Assembly (NCBI RefSeq): GCF_040412425.1
Contig: NC_089762.1
Location: 20,953,147 to 21,017,146 of the forward strand
Reading direction: 5' to 3'
Length of the DNA: 64,000 nucleotides
Origin: Macrobrachium rosenbergii
Lineage: Eukaryota; Arthropoda; Malacostraca; Decapoda; Palaemonidae
The number at the start of each line of letters is the position of its first letter. Position 1 is the first letter of the stretch. This document shows positions 23,050 to 33,879 of the stretch, one piece after another. Position numbers and translations under genes: made by a program. A model generated the notes under the pieces. That model saw only the letters and a program-made list of their open reading frames with translations. It was not told where the DNA came from and searched no databases.

Positions 23050-25620
23050 GACTGGTGTTCCATGACTTCCATGGCACTCTTCTCTTTCACTGCCCCACCT
23101 CAGCTGACAAGGACAGAGTTAGGTGAATCTAGGGAGTACGGTCAGAACAGAATGGGTGTTTGAGTGAGCAAGGGGATGGTACCAGTCCCACAGGACTGAT
23201 ACTACACAGGATTCCACCACCTTTCTCTTCCACACTGCCTAATAGCATGACAGGAAATGCCCTACTTGTGACAGCAGAAGAAGGATATTACCACCCTCAA
23301 TGAATCCTACCCTCCCTTCTTCCTCAACTTTCCTTCCTTCCTAGCCACAACTGGGGGGGAAAACAAAAGGACTGGGAGACTCCCTTCCTTTGAGAAAGAA
23401 GACTGGGTTCCTTAAATGGGTCTGGGAGGAGCAGGCTTGCTCAAACTCTAGAAGTTGTAGGCTTAGGTATTGGCACCTTCGTCAATGAACCAGGTTTGAA
23501 GAACTCTGGCCAGATGATAAGAGAATCTTGGGAATCCAACCTTCTCAGCTCAGCTGCTATCCCAAAACTACTGCTTGGAAAGAGGAGTGACAAGACCAGC
23601 ATCAAAATGTCCTTCAATGAGGGGTGAGAGCCAATCATGTCTTTCCTCAAAATCTGGTTGGTCTACGTTAGACCTCTTGTGTGTGAGGAAAGTCACCACC
23701 TTCCCTCACAACACCAAAAACTTCCTGAAGGGCACTCTCTCATCACAAGACATGACACACCACAGAGGAGTCTGCCAATGTGTTTCATCAAAGGTCAAGC
23801 TATGAGACTGCATGGATGAGAGATTCCACAGACACATACTCCATGATATTCACCTCTCCAACACAGAAGGAAACACCACCCTTATGAACTTTCTACAAAA
23901 GGAGGTCATTTACAGACTGACAAGTTCAAAATCAGTGGCATAGCCTCCACTTCCTCCAGTGTGTATTACCTCCTCTGATGTATGAATAGCAGGGGGCGGA
24001 GCTTGCTTGGTTTGTTGAACACGAGAACTCCCTGATCACCAGATCAGGGAACTTACCTCGTCCAAAACAACACAAGCAGGGTGCGATCAAGGCAAACTGA
24101 CCAACAGTCTCACTTCAGAAGTGCAAGCTAGGGCAAGCTCTATCAACAAGACCATAACCAGGTGTGAAGCTGAAGTGGCCTCTATGAAATCATTACAATC
24201 AATATCAGCACAATAACCTCATGAAATGCTATTCCAGCTAAGCATGAAGGGGTTCAGACAAATGGGACCATCAGGACCAAATAAATCCCCTAAGAAACAA
24301 ATGTTATCCTCTTCAGCCAGAGCAGAAGACACAGGCTTCTGCTCCCTGGATCACTCTTGATCCCATGATGAATGAACTGAACATCTCATGGGAGAATTCC
24401 AACAAAGCCCAGCAGAACTGCTATCCAAACAATGTTTGGCCCTGGACTCTGTTACCCTAGCAATGCCCCTTTACTTGGTAGCCCCTGAGCTAGTTGATGG
24501 CACAGGAGAGCAAGCTCATGCATTGCCAGTCTCACGTGTCTCATGCACAGGTAGTGAGCCATGTGCATAAGAGATGGAGGAGATCAATGGAGACCTTTCT
24601 CTCAAGTGAGATCGCTCAGCATGACTCTTTCTTATTTGCCCCTAAGGAGGTGTGTGGGGTGAAGATTCTACCCATATGCCATATCACACATGGTCAGAGG
24701 ACCTCATACCTGTAGAGCAAAAGGGTTGCACATGCCCCTCTCTGTATGTCTCCTTGGAGGCAAAAAAGACAGGGGTTGTCCCGAGCAAGCATGCATGCCC
24801 AATCACATGCAGACTTATCCAACAATCAGCCCGAGGGCTCGCTTGGACAAGAAAGTCACATGACAACTGTGACACGGTGACAGAGCTCCCAACCCAAGGG
24901 AAGGGGAAGCTTATGCCTGAAGTCCATCCAGATTTCTTGTATGTGGTCTTAGACTTCCCTCTCCTTCTTCTCCCCCGTGTAAGGGAAGAAACACCAAGGA
25001 TGAGGAGGGGACAAAGAAGAGTTCAACAATGATGAGGTAGAATGATGCCAAGAGTGCTTCTTTTCTATCCTCTTTAAAGTCTTGCTTGTCTTCAACAGCC
25101 AAGGCAAGGTCCAGACAGAAACCAAAAAACACAAAAAAACCAGAGGATACACTACTGGGAGTACTACCTAACAGGATGATCCCCCTCCTTTGCCATAGCC
25201 AAGGAAGCTGGTACACCAGCAGATAAAACAGGATAGGTACCAGTACATCTTGTCCTCCACCAAGTTGTCTAGGAATGCTACAAATGACAGGTTACTTGAT
25301 GAGAATAGACCAAATCTGCTGCAAATACTGTACTTTTGAGGTGGTCTTCTTGGTTCCAGAACATCAAGATCTGATAAGGTAGAGGGCAAGACAGTTGTAG
25401 ATAGTGCACCACCACCACCAATAGCTTCTTAATCCTCCAAAGAGAGGGCATTGCCAGAATCCTGCACAGCTCGAATACAAACCCCCAAAAGGTGTGTTGG
25501 TAATACTGGCAGATTGAGAGAGAAAGAAATGAACCAGAAGGATTCACTGGCTTCATTGGAGGAATACACCTCCAATGAAGCCAGTGAATGCTTCCAGTCC
25601 TTCTTCCTCCTCTTACCATA
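23050..25620 (-). pseudogene. DIRS gag-like region, decayed (copy 3)
   Basis: No single frame is long. Minus-strand pieces at 25619-25278, 25389-25168, 25216-24911 and 23650-23441 occupy the place of the first ORF. I see no recognisable domain and assign it only by position between the 5' non-coding part and RT. Confidence 0.35.
25542..25589. repeat. perfect 21-bp hairpin
   Basis: attcactggcttcattggag (plus one g, 25542-25562) is the exact reverse complement of 25569-25589, with a 6-nt loop (aataca). The related position of DIRS-like copy 1 (about 5985-6010) has only one arm, so this looks like a local inverted duplication. Confidence 0.9.
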
Positions 25621-25920
25621 CTTCTCTCACTGCAGAGAAGTCAACACAAAACAATTCTGGCTGGGGGAATTCCACAGCATTCAATAAAGGGCAAAAAGAG
25701 AGAGTGTTCAGCAGGATGTCTACTCTTCATGATAGCCAAAGAAAAGGTGGCTGGAGGGTAAGCGAGTCAAGGGTATTTCCCCTTTCACCCACTATATCCA
25801 CCAGTTAGGGACCTTGTTATGGTCCAAATTCAACGACCATTCAAGATCGCACTAATGATACTCCTATATAAAAAGTGATGGTTTATATTTCTGTAGGATC
25901 AAATTAACTTCTTTGCAAAG

Positions 25921-26656
25921 CTTTACCCTTTTCATTCAAAAACCAACTTTACTCACTTTTATGATTTTTACAACCGACACCTCACCTTTACTGAATGTCA
26001 AAAACCTCAGCCCTATTCCCTAATTGCAAATCTTGCAATCAGTTTGCAAATATTAAACTGCTAGTCCATCAATCAATGAAAGAACCAACATATGTGGTCC
26101 AGATTCTACATCTGAGGTAGCGTATCTGGGTTTGAAAGGTATATTCTTCAATTTATTGGGAAACCAGACTGGCAAGAGCATCCTTTCCAACAACATGATT
26201 ATTCATAGTCCATACATCCTTTTGATATGGATGATAATCTCTTTTCCATACTAATTCACCCCCATTTCAAGTATGCCTTGGGGGCAGTAAATTGACCACA
26301 CATAACCAGTGGTAAGTATGTATGGCAGGTGAGTCCTGCTCAATTCTAATGTTAGTTCCATATACTGAATGGTTGGTCTTTGTCAAACCCTTCAGTTTCT
26401 TCGTTTATCCTACATCTTAATACAACAATCATGAGCATAACACTAATATCAACCAATTAAGGTAATACACTAGTATCAACCAATTAAGGTAATACCTGTT
26501 AAGGAAGGTTAGGGAGGGTCATATTTCCTGGTGCTATAGCCTAGGTCAGGTTAGGTTGAAGCAGGCCCAGTGCACCTGCCCCAGTTATGGCACGATCTGG
26601 TACACTTGGCTGGGTTGGGTTGAGCTGCAGTACTTTAGGATGCAGCTCCATATTTT
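25921..26656. other. spacer, nothing coding
   Basis: Contains a 30-bp direct duplication (ctagtatcaaccaattaaggtaatac, about 26442-26495, second copy adjacent) and short 'aggttagg' repeats near 26545. No gene recognised. Confidence 0.5.
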
Positions 26657-27492
26657 GGTAATTCTAAGTACAAGCTCTGTGCCTGTTTTTACCTTGGAAA
26701 CTGGTTCTTTCTACACTTTTTGGGCTTCTGATACTGGCAGCGAGTTTGTTTGTTGTCGGCCAACTGTTATTTGCCCCCTAACTCTACTCAACAGTAAAGG
26801 GGGACTGTGAGAATTCGGGGTTTTGGGTGAGGTAGAACACAGAAATGGAGCGGATGTGTTTACGTTGGGGAGGCGCCCTCTGGAGATGAAAAACGAGAGG
26901 GAGCCATTCGCCAACAGGAGGGAGTTAAATGCATTTCGCTGTGTTTAGTACTGGCATCGTGGGGATGGACTATTTAGATCTACCCTGAAGACTACTACCT
27001 CACCCCTCTAGTTCGGTAACTACCAGTTTATGTGCAGTAGCCTATGGGCACAGTGTTTAGCACCAGGTCATGGTAGCCTTCAGTTGGTAGATCTAAGTAG
27101 TAGCTCCGCCGCGGCAATTTCCTTCTAACTTGACTTTTTCTACAGTTATTTGGTTGCTAATTATGGATTTATCTTCAATTTTTGTCGCACAAATGTAATT
27201 AACCTGTAATTAACCCCTGAAGTCCATCCAACAGGGGGTTTCCATACGCAATCTTCACAAGACAGAGCACGGGTGCGTCTGTTTCGAACGGTTCATATCC
27301 CGTCCGGCAATTGCAATAACTTGTTAACGTATGGGTACCGCCGCCCCAGGTCCAGTACTAAACATAACAAAGGGACATTCCATTTGGCCGACAACAAACA
27401 AATGCACCGTCGGTATCAGAAGCCCTAAAAGTGTAGAAAAAGCCAGTTTCCACGGTAAAAAACAGGCGCAGAGCTAATACCTAGAATTACCC
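26657..27492. repeat. long imperfect inverted repeat (foldback)
   Basis: 26657-26762 (ggtaattctaag … gttgtcggcc) is the reverse complement, with scattered mismatches, of 27386-27492 (ggccgacaacaaac … ctagaattacc). A second matching pair further in (gtgtttagtactgg at 26942; ccagtactaaac at 27353) suggests the arms continue and that about 160 bp was inserted in or lost from one arm. The loop holds the direct-repeat block at 27086-27204. No terminal target duplication could be defined. Confidence 0.65.
27086..27204 (+). repeat. direct repeat block, copy a
   Basis: About 119 bp beginning ggtagatctaagtagtagctccgc and ending tgtaattaacc; copy b is at 28379-28497 in the same orientation, about 1.3 kb away. 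No coding content seen. Confidence 0.75.
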
Positions 27493-27499
27493 TTCAGTT

Positions 27500-28378
27500 T
27501 AACCCCGGTTGGGATGTGGGCCACCCTTTGGTCGAGTAGGCCTAATGCCTGGTACACTAAGTTAGGTTAGATTAGCCTACATCCCTGTTAATTAATCTTG
27601 TCACATCTTAGCAAATTATTATTTGGCAAATTAGCCTAGGCTACGGGCCCAATTTAGCAGTTTTACTGATTTAAGGCCTAGGCTATAGGCATGAATCTCA
27701 TGTATTTCAGAATGCTGGGCCTAGCGCATCCTGTAGGCCTAATTTTGGCATTTCTTACAATTCTTTCTTCATATCGCCCTAAAACCTGGGTTCCCCTTAG
27801 GGGTCCACCCTCAACTATTACGCAGGTCTTTCCTTAAAGCGAAATACCAAAGTGGGCAAAGGGGAAACTCCACATCGAACATACGTTCGTGAGTTTATCA
27901 ACGAATACAAAACATACTAATATCTTAAATTAACACTTTATAAATATCTTAAACTTACAGACGTGACACTGGAAACTGCAAGCAAACAGCCCAGACTCAC
28001 CAGTTGCACAATCTACCGGCAATATCGGCTAATTGTGTTATTAATTTGCCAAAGCTAAACTACCCTAAACTTGACAACCGGACTCACTTATACGGGTATG
28101 TCGCGGGTCGGGTGCTTTTCGATTCCACAACGGATGGGACACCGTTATCTCAGAGAATCAATCTACTCGGTCTCGGTTGTCGTGCTGTGCTGTTGCTGTT
28201 GCTGTTCTCCCTTGACAATCACAACTTACGTCAGGTTACAACATGTGTTTATGTTGTATTTCATTGGATGACAACAATCGTATGAAATCCTCTTCAAATG
28301 CTGCCATCTTACTACTCTCATTTCATACGAAAGTGCGAACACAGTGCGACATACATCATACTTTTGATCAAAGCATAT
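27500..28378. other. spacer, nothing coding recognised
   Basis: Moderately GC-rich, with 'ttaggttagattagcc'-like runs near 27565 and a (gct/gtt)-rich stretch at 28180-28205. I see no supported frame, promoter or RNA gene. Confidence 0.45.
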
Positions 28379-28497
28379 GGTAGAAATAAGTAGTAGCTCC
28401 GCGGCGACGATTTCCTTATAACTCGACTTTTTCTCCAGTTTTTTGGTTGCTAATTATGGATTTACCTTCAATTTTTGTCGCACGTTTGTAATTAACC
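28379..28497 (+). repeat. direct repeat block, copy b, interrupted by a Penelope-like element
   Basis: Homologous to 27086-27204 right up to 'gtaattaacc'; after that the two loci diverge. In this copy the next bases open the Penelope-like reading frame, so the block appears to be the target into which the 5'-truncated element inserted. Confidence 0.65.
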
Positions 28498-28888
28498 ACA
28501 GAACTTCATCCTTGTTAACGTCCAACAAAAGCCAGTCCCCAGAGAAACAGGAGTTTACGAAATCCCCTGCTTCGACTGTGACCAATCTTATATCAGTTTT
28601 ACAGGTAAATCACGCACCCAGAGATTAACACAGCATAAACGTTCAGTTAAGTATGGAAAAAATGGAAAACAGAGCTCAGTCATTTTCAACCACATAAATA
28701 ACCATAATCACAGAATGAACTGGAATTTGTCACATATAATTTGTAGCAGCAATTGTCGGTTCAAAAGCCAGATGATAGAATCAACTTTTATTAAACAAAG
28801 AAATACGATGAACTTCTCAAAAGGAGCCTGGGACTCATATATTATAGATAAAATCTTCCTACAACCGGCGATTAAGAAGATTAAATAG
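28496..28888 (+). pseudogene. GIY-YIG endonuclease domain of a Penelope-like element
   Basis: An open frame runs 130 codons from the stop at 28493 to TAG at 28886-28888. After a short linker (VPRET) it reads GVYEIPC (the GIY half), then a Cys-containing CFDCDQSYISFTGK, where the YIG half is normally YIG and here is YIS. RTQRLTQHKRSVKYG, HINNHNHRMNW, a CSSNCRFKSQMIES segment with the conserved Glu, and KGAWDSYIIDKIF follow. In Penelope elements this domain follows the RT and nicks target DNA. The frame is uninterrupted, but with no RT or start codon it is a dead 3' fragment. Confidence 0.75.
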
Positions 28889-29044
28889 AAATTGTCAAAT
28901 GGAGTGACGTGATGGCCGACCTATGGACCTTTGGGTATACACACCGCTTTTCTGTAACTCTTCTCATTCATTACTTGCCTGAAGGGAGAGGTAGTTGGTC
29001 TGTGAAATATAGCATTAACTTTCTACATTTTGGTGTTTTTATGG

Positions 29045-29048
<4 letters not shown>
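28498..29048 (+). mobile_element. Penelope-like element, 5'-truncated, with 3' UTR and (TA)n tail
   Basis: Consists of the C-terminal endonuclease part of the Penelope ORF (to 28888) and a 3' UTR (28889-29048). The UTR has landmarks 'cttttctgtaact', 'acttgcctgaag' and 'tgtgaaatatagc' followed by 'ttttggtgtttttatggc' and a (TA)n tract. The same 3' UTR landmarks occur at 48492-48620 and, inverted, at 49260-49383, each next to (TA)n. No RT part remains. The left edge coincides with the end of direct-repeat block b. Confidence 0.7.

Positions 29049-29133
<85 letters not shown>
29049..29133. repeat. (TA)n microsatellite at the Penelope 3' end
   Basis: Uninterrupted TA run of about 83 bp ending in tacatacatatac. 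Confidence 0.95.
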
Positions 29134-29136
<3 letters not shown>

Positions 29137-30600
29137 CATATACGAACTGTTTACTTGCCCTTTAGGAATCCAACCATCTGTTCAATTAATGATGTTTTTG
29201 TAACCCAAATTCTACATACATAATCTGCATTTGCAAAAAGACTATTGAATGCTAACTATTGTGCCCCTTTTATCTGGCTTTGGTTTCTCACATTACCCGC
29301 ACTGTTTAGTGGCAACATTTATGTTGCAACAAATATCTTCACTGACAATAGACTAGTATATAAACATGAATAATTGATATTATACATTCACCCAGAGATC
29401 TAATTAAAACCATAGAGCACAATCTTTTGACTGGCAAAAGCAACTAATTAACCTCTGAGCAAAGAAACTTCCTAGATTTTACGTTCAATTCATCAGTGAT
29501 TATTTATGCGAATCTTAAATTTCTTTCTGTACATTTCCAATGCTCTGTGAGGGGTAAAATATCATAATACTTCGCTTTAAAAAGCTAACAATATTACTCG
29601 TGTATAATTAAAGAACAACGTGTTTTATGGCGTGAAATGAAAATCGTATCTTGCATTCTTACGGTTACAGTGTTTTCCAAAATGAAATCCTCATTATGTT
29701 ATGTTGATCTTAAACTATACCGGTTGACGGTAGGAGCTATTGTATTTTTAGTGACTTTGTTTTATTTTAGATTATGGTGCACTATGGAAAATATAACTCG
29801 TAAATCAACAAGTAGGAAAATGACTCATGAAATCAATCCACCGAATTGCACGAGCAACTAGCCAAAAGGGGAAGAGTAAATGATTTGCAGTTGTATTGTT
29901 TGATTCAGTTTTTATAAATACTGTATTTACTGAAGTTCCTCATTCTTCAGGAAGTATATTTCTTGGTCACAGGCGACAGGAAATTCAATTAATACAATTT
30001 GGCTAATCGTGGAAGGGTTTTATTAGATATCTAAACAGGTATAATCCTTACCATAAACAGCGATATTGTATTTTGAAAGGACATGCTGTAATTATTTTGT
30101 ATCTAATATTCTGTTATATGTCATCGACAGCAAATACATTTAAAGGAAATCGTTCTACTGTAAGAATGTTTTCCCAATATATTATTGATTTCTCGAGTGT
30201 CATGTTTTTTGTCAGTTCCTTGATAGCCTACACTGTCTTGGATCTTGGAAGTCATAAGATTCACATTAATTTTTCGGACTCCTGTCATTTTTTCTGAATA
30301 TCAGTATTACTGGTATGATAGAGACATATTGCTTGTCACGTCAGTTTGCGTAAATCAATCACTCTATGATGTGATTCTGCCTTGAAAACGTATTTTCAGC
30401 AATCTGCGGAGTTTATTGCTCATTTGTTTCAGTGCACCAGTTTCCACTAACACAGCTGCCGTTTTTCAATGGTTTCATACCTGTAGCCTACTGTGATAGC
30501 TTATCTTTTATATTATCATCTCAGATCTATAGTTCAACGTGGCTAGTTATCTTTAAGCGGAATACCTGTCTGTTATCAGTAGGCTACTGACATTGTCCGA
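29134..30600. other. AT-rich spacer, no supported gene
   Basis: Short frames exist (for example 29637-29861, 30073-30297 on the plus strand), but none has recognisable motifs or a coding-like composition. The second has hydrophobic stretches that any AT-rich frame would show. Confidence 0.5.
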
Positions 30601-30773
30601 ACAAGGAGGAAATTGTGGACAGAGAGTGGAATGGAATATAAAATTTAGGTCAAAGACCAGGCACTGGGACGTCATTCAAAGCTGAAAGGGAAATTGAAAG
30701 TAAAAATCTTTAAATGTGTAACAGGAGGAAACCCTCGCGGTTGCGATATGAGGCAATTGTTAGTAGAGAGTGG
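30601..30773 (+). repeat. dispersed repeat, left half (continues at 42440)
   Basis: Contains 'tggaatggaatataaaattta', 'caaagaccaggcactgggac', 'gctgaaagggaaattga' and 'taacaggaggaaa'. I associate this series with a dispersed non-coding repeat common in decapod genomes. It stops at the 11-bp target duplication GTAGAGAGTGG (30763-30773) and resumes at 42440, so LINE-2 inserted inside it. Confidence 0.6.
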
Positions 30774-31365
30774 ATTAATTGATTAATTGTGGGTTGTCTG
30801 GCGTCACAACTACCAGGGTCAGTTAGTTAGTTATAAATGATTTGTTTAACCAGACCTCTGAACTCTTTTAGGGTTCTTCTCGGGCTGGGAAAAGAATAGG
30901 GGAAAGAGTACATAAAAAAATTAAGTAGTTAACTAAATAAATAAATAAAAAAAAGGGGGGATTAGAGAGGAAAAAAAGTGGGGGGGGGAGATTATATTTT
31001 ACTTATCAATTTAATTTTGTTTAAGAAGAGAATGATATTATTAATTGAAAAGTTATTTCCTTCTGCTAGAATATCCTTTATTGATTTATTTTGTAAATAA
31101 GTCTTTCTTTCATGATGCCATCTGGGGCAGTCAATCAAGATGTGTTTGACACTGATGCCGAATACTAAATGTGATCTTTTCACTTTTATAATAGTATGTT
31201 ATACAAAATTAAAAATAAAATTCTGCTATAAAGAACTACATATAAATTTGATTAAAAAGAAAAAAAGAAAACAATAACTAAAATAAATAAATATAAATAA
31301 ATAAAATTCTGCTAAAAAGAACTATTAATAAATTTGATCCGATAAAAACAGTAGGCTATAACTTA
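30774..31365 (-). pseudogene. second LINE 3' end (ORF2 C-terminus and 3' UTR)
   Basis: The minus-strand frame 31183-30992 contains VKHILIDCPRWHHER (the HxxxxC cysteine-box tail of I-type ORF2) and ends NNIILFLNKIKLISKI. This parallels the C-terminus that ends the main ORF2 at about 31470 (NNVISFIKEAGVLKHI). The 3' UTR has 'ttgtgacgccagacaaccc' before the tail. Either a related LINE lies here or the main ORF2 end was inserted into this one. Confidence 0.55.
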
Positions 31366-31429
31366 GGAAGAAGAAGAAGAAGAAGAAGAAGAAGAAGAAG
31401 AAGAAGAAGAAGAAGAAGAAGAAGAAGAA
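31366..31429. repeat. (GAA)n microsatellite
   Basis: About 63 bp of AAG repeats, (TTC)n in the sense direction of the LINE, immediately downstream of the first ORF2 end; it probably derives from the 3' tail of a LINE. Confidence 0.9.
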
Positions 31430-31469
31430 TATACTAAGACAGCACAACTGTCAAATATGTTTGAGAACA

Positions 31470-33380
31470 CCAGCTTCTTTGATGAAAGAGATAACGTTAT
31501 TAATACATATACTTTCTCCCAGAAGTTTTGTCATGCTATAAGTACCACCTGCTTCACTGCTTTATGATAAAAAACGATTCCTAAGTTCCACTAGGCTGGG
31601 ACACTCAACCAGCAAATGCCTAACAGTCAGTGGAACCAAGCAATCGTCACAGAAGGGCTTATTCTCCCCATTCATCACATAGCCGTGAGTTAAACGTGTA
31701 TGGCCAATACGTAATGTGCACAATACAGCCTCCCACTTCCTTGGTATTAGGTCATATTTCCAAGGGTGTGTCTGACTAGTGATTTCTTTCATTTTATTGG
31801 GGCCTACTCTGTCCCACTGAAGTGCCCATAAATGCTGGATGGATTTCCATGTATCATGGAATGTATCACGATATGGAACAGGGCATTTTCTCGATATCAA
31901 AGTTTGTGCTGTTAGTTTGGCTAGCTGGTCTGCCTCTTCATTTCCCGATGTGTTCACATGGGCAGGAACCCAACAAAAAGAAACAATGCTTCCTCTATGA
32001 TGGTGCAAGAAGACTCACTGCAAGATCTTCAACACTAAGGGATGATCAGTACTGAAGACTTCCAGGGACTGTAAGGCACTTTTAGAGTCACAAAATATTG
32101 TGTAGCTAGACACTGGGAGTGTTCCAGTGCTACTAAGATGCCATACAGCTCAGCTGTAAAGTTTGAAGCAACTGAAGGAAGGCATCTCTTCGGTTAAAAG
32201 ATTCACTAAAAACTCCATAACCAACGCCAGCATTGGATTTGGAACCATCAGTAAATATAAATCTTGTATCTATATGCTCTGAAGCATGCTCTAAAAATAT
32301 TCCCCTCATTTCCTCATCAGATTTATCCCTCTGTGCTCCACTGAAGTACCTGCAGAATTTCACAGCAGGTAACTTCCAGACAGGAGTAGTGCGATACACA
32401 AAAGGAAGTACGGGAATTTTTCTAATATTTGTATCCTCTAAAATCTTTTTAATTCTATAGCTAAAAGGAGTAGGATACCTTGGATGACTTTCGTAAAAAC
32501 CATTAAAAATATTTCCGTTTGCCACGGCAAATGCTAGAGATTTGGGAAGTCTGCACTCTAAACCAGTATCGAAGTGATGGTGACTGGCGATAGAGTTCAA
32601 GGGGCATTTCTCCTGCATCAACTAGCAAACTAGATATTGGTGATGAGCGAAAAGCTCCTGTGGCTATACGAATACCTGAATGATGAGCAGAATCTAAAAT
32701 TTTTAAGTTAGATGAAGAGACTGAAGAATATACTTCACAACCGTATGACAGCTTTGATAAGATCAAGGCTTTATGAGGCTCCTTTAGTATAAGATTTCTA
32801 TCAGCTCCCCAACTGGGATGTGTAAAGCTTCTAGGCACTTTACTTTTATATGTTTGATATGGGGGACTCAAGCCATTCTGCTGTCAAAAACTAGGCCTAA
32901 GAAGCGCGCTTGTTCTACACATGGGATTCTATGGCCATACAAATAGGGTCTGGATCAGGATGTACTCCCCTGATCCGGCAGAAGTGGACAGCAGTAGTCT
33001 TGCTTACAGAGATTTTAAAACCCTGTTTCTCAGCCCAACTTGCTATTTTATTTATCGTTAATTGTAACTTTCTTTCGGCTACAGTCATGCGGGAGGCAGC
33101 AAAAGATATTGATAGGTCATCCACAAATAACGTCTTGAAGACCTCTCTTGGAATAACAGATGTAACACTGTTTATGGCCAGTGCAAAAGGTGTTACACTG
33201 AGAACACTGCCCTGGGGAAAACATTCTTCTTGGCATCTTTTCGCTGATAAAGTACTGCCAACTTTAACTTTAAAATACCTACGATGTTAAAATGATCTGA
33301 CAAATAAGGTAATTTTCCTTGTAGACCACTATTATGTATTGTCTTGAGAATTCCATGCCTCCAAGCAGTGTCATATGCCT
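31470..33380 (-). pseudogene. LINE-2 ORF2, C-terminal part: RT palm to RNase H
   Basis: Starts inside RT motif A (…KAYDTAWRHGIL, 33376-33340), cut by the gypsy insertion. It continues with FPQGSVLSVTPFALAIN (about 33165-33215), the catalytic box LFVDDLSISFAAS with both aspartates (about 33095-33135), and LSYGCEVYSS (about 32740). An RNase H start FIFTDGSKSNAGVGYGVF lies at about 32205-32260. WVPAHVNTSGNEEADQLAK (about 31910-31970) is the RNase H end with its His and Asp, and HLLVECPSL (about 31590-31620) the final Cys-box. Frameshifts separate these blocks. The RNase H domain places the element in the I group. Confidence 0.7.
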
Positions 33381-33510
33381 TGTGAGGCTTCAAGAAAAGT
33401 CAGAGGTGAAAGACTGATTCTTTATTATGTTTTAGATTTAGCTGGCCTTGTGCCAGCACGGGCTCTTGCTTCTAGAGCAGCCTTACCTGTCCCATTTCCG
33501 GGGTCACCAG
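33381..33510 (-). other. extra LTR end plus primer-site segment beyond the 3' LTR
   Basis: 33381-33428 matches the outer end of the 5' LTR (38135-38182) exactly over 48 bp, better than it matches the adjacent LTR at 33511. 33482-33510 carries the primer-site sequence (acctgtcccatttccggggt) that belongs just inside a 5' LTR. About 50 bp between them is unrelated to the rest of the element. This is what remains if a second element had been joined in tandem through an LTR and then mostly deleted. Confidence 0.7.
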
Positions 33511-33856
33511 TGTGAGGTTCAAAAAATGTCAGAAGTGAAAGACTGATTTTTTATTATTCTCGACAGGTGTTTATAAGACAAAAAGCGGACGGAAAGGTAG
33601 CGGGCGACCAGAGACCCCCTGCGGCGTCCATACAGGATTTGTGTTTCCCAGCAAGCATAAAAATACGTACAACATTTGTTACATGACATATAAAAGGTAG
33701 GTATACATATCGGCAGAAAAGCCGTACAATGATGCATAAGATGAGGTACACAAAGAATCTGAAATAAAGACAGGTAAAATACATGACGTGATTAATGTAC
33801 AGTACATCTGAGAGGGAGAAAACACGGAAAGAGAGGCGCTATTTGACGCCCTTACA
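33511..33856 (-). repeat. 3' LTR of gypsy copy A
   Basis: 346 bp, TGTAAGG…CTCACA in sense (TG…CA ends). By eye it differs from the 5' LTR at roughly 30 positions. On its internal side is a G-rich polypurine tract (sense TTGTGGGGGGAGTATT, 33857-33872), the plus-strand primer. Confidence 0.85.
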
Positions 33857-33879
33857 AATACTCCCCCCACAAGACAATA

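Larger units (their letters stand above)
21625..25920 (-). mobile_element. DIRS-like retrotransposon, decayed (copy 3)
   Basis: Minus-strand order: non-coding 5' part (25920-25620) homologous to that of copy 1 (shared 'gtgatggtttatatttc'), gag-like frames (25620-23050), RT (22860-22465) and RNase H with its tail (22450-21740). It then breaks off at about 21625 against a LINE fragment, so the recombinase end is missing. Copies 1 and 3 share more of their 5' sequence with each other than with copy 2. Confidence 0.6.

Noticed and set aside
26530..26560. Telomere-like TTAGG array near 26540 and 27565
   Set aside because: Only two or three imperfect 'ggttagg' units; no tandem array.
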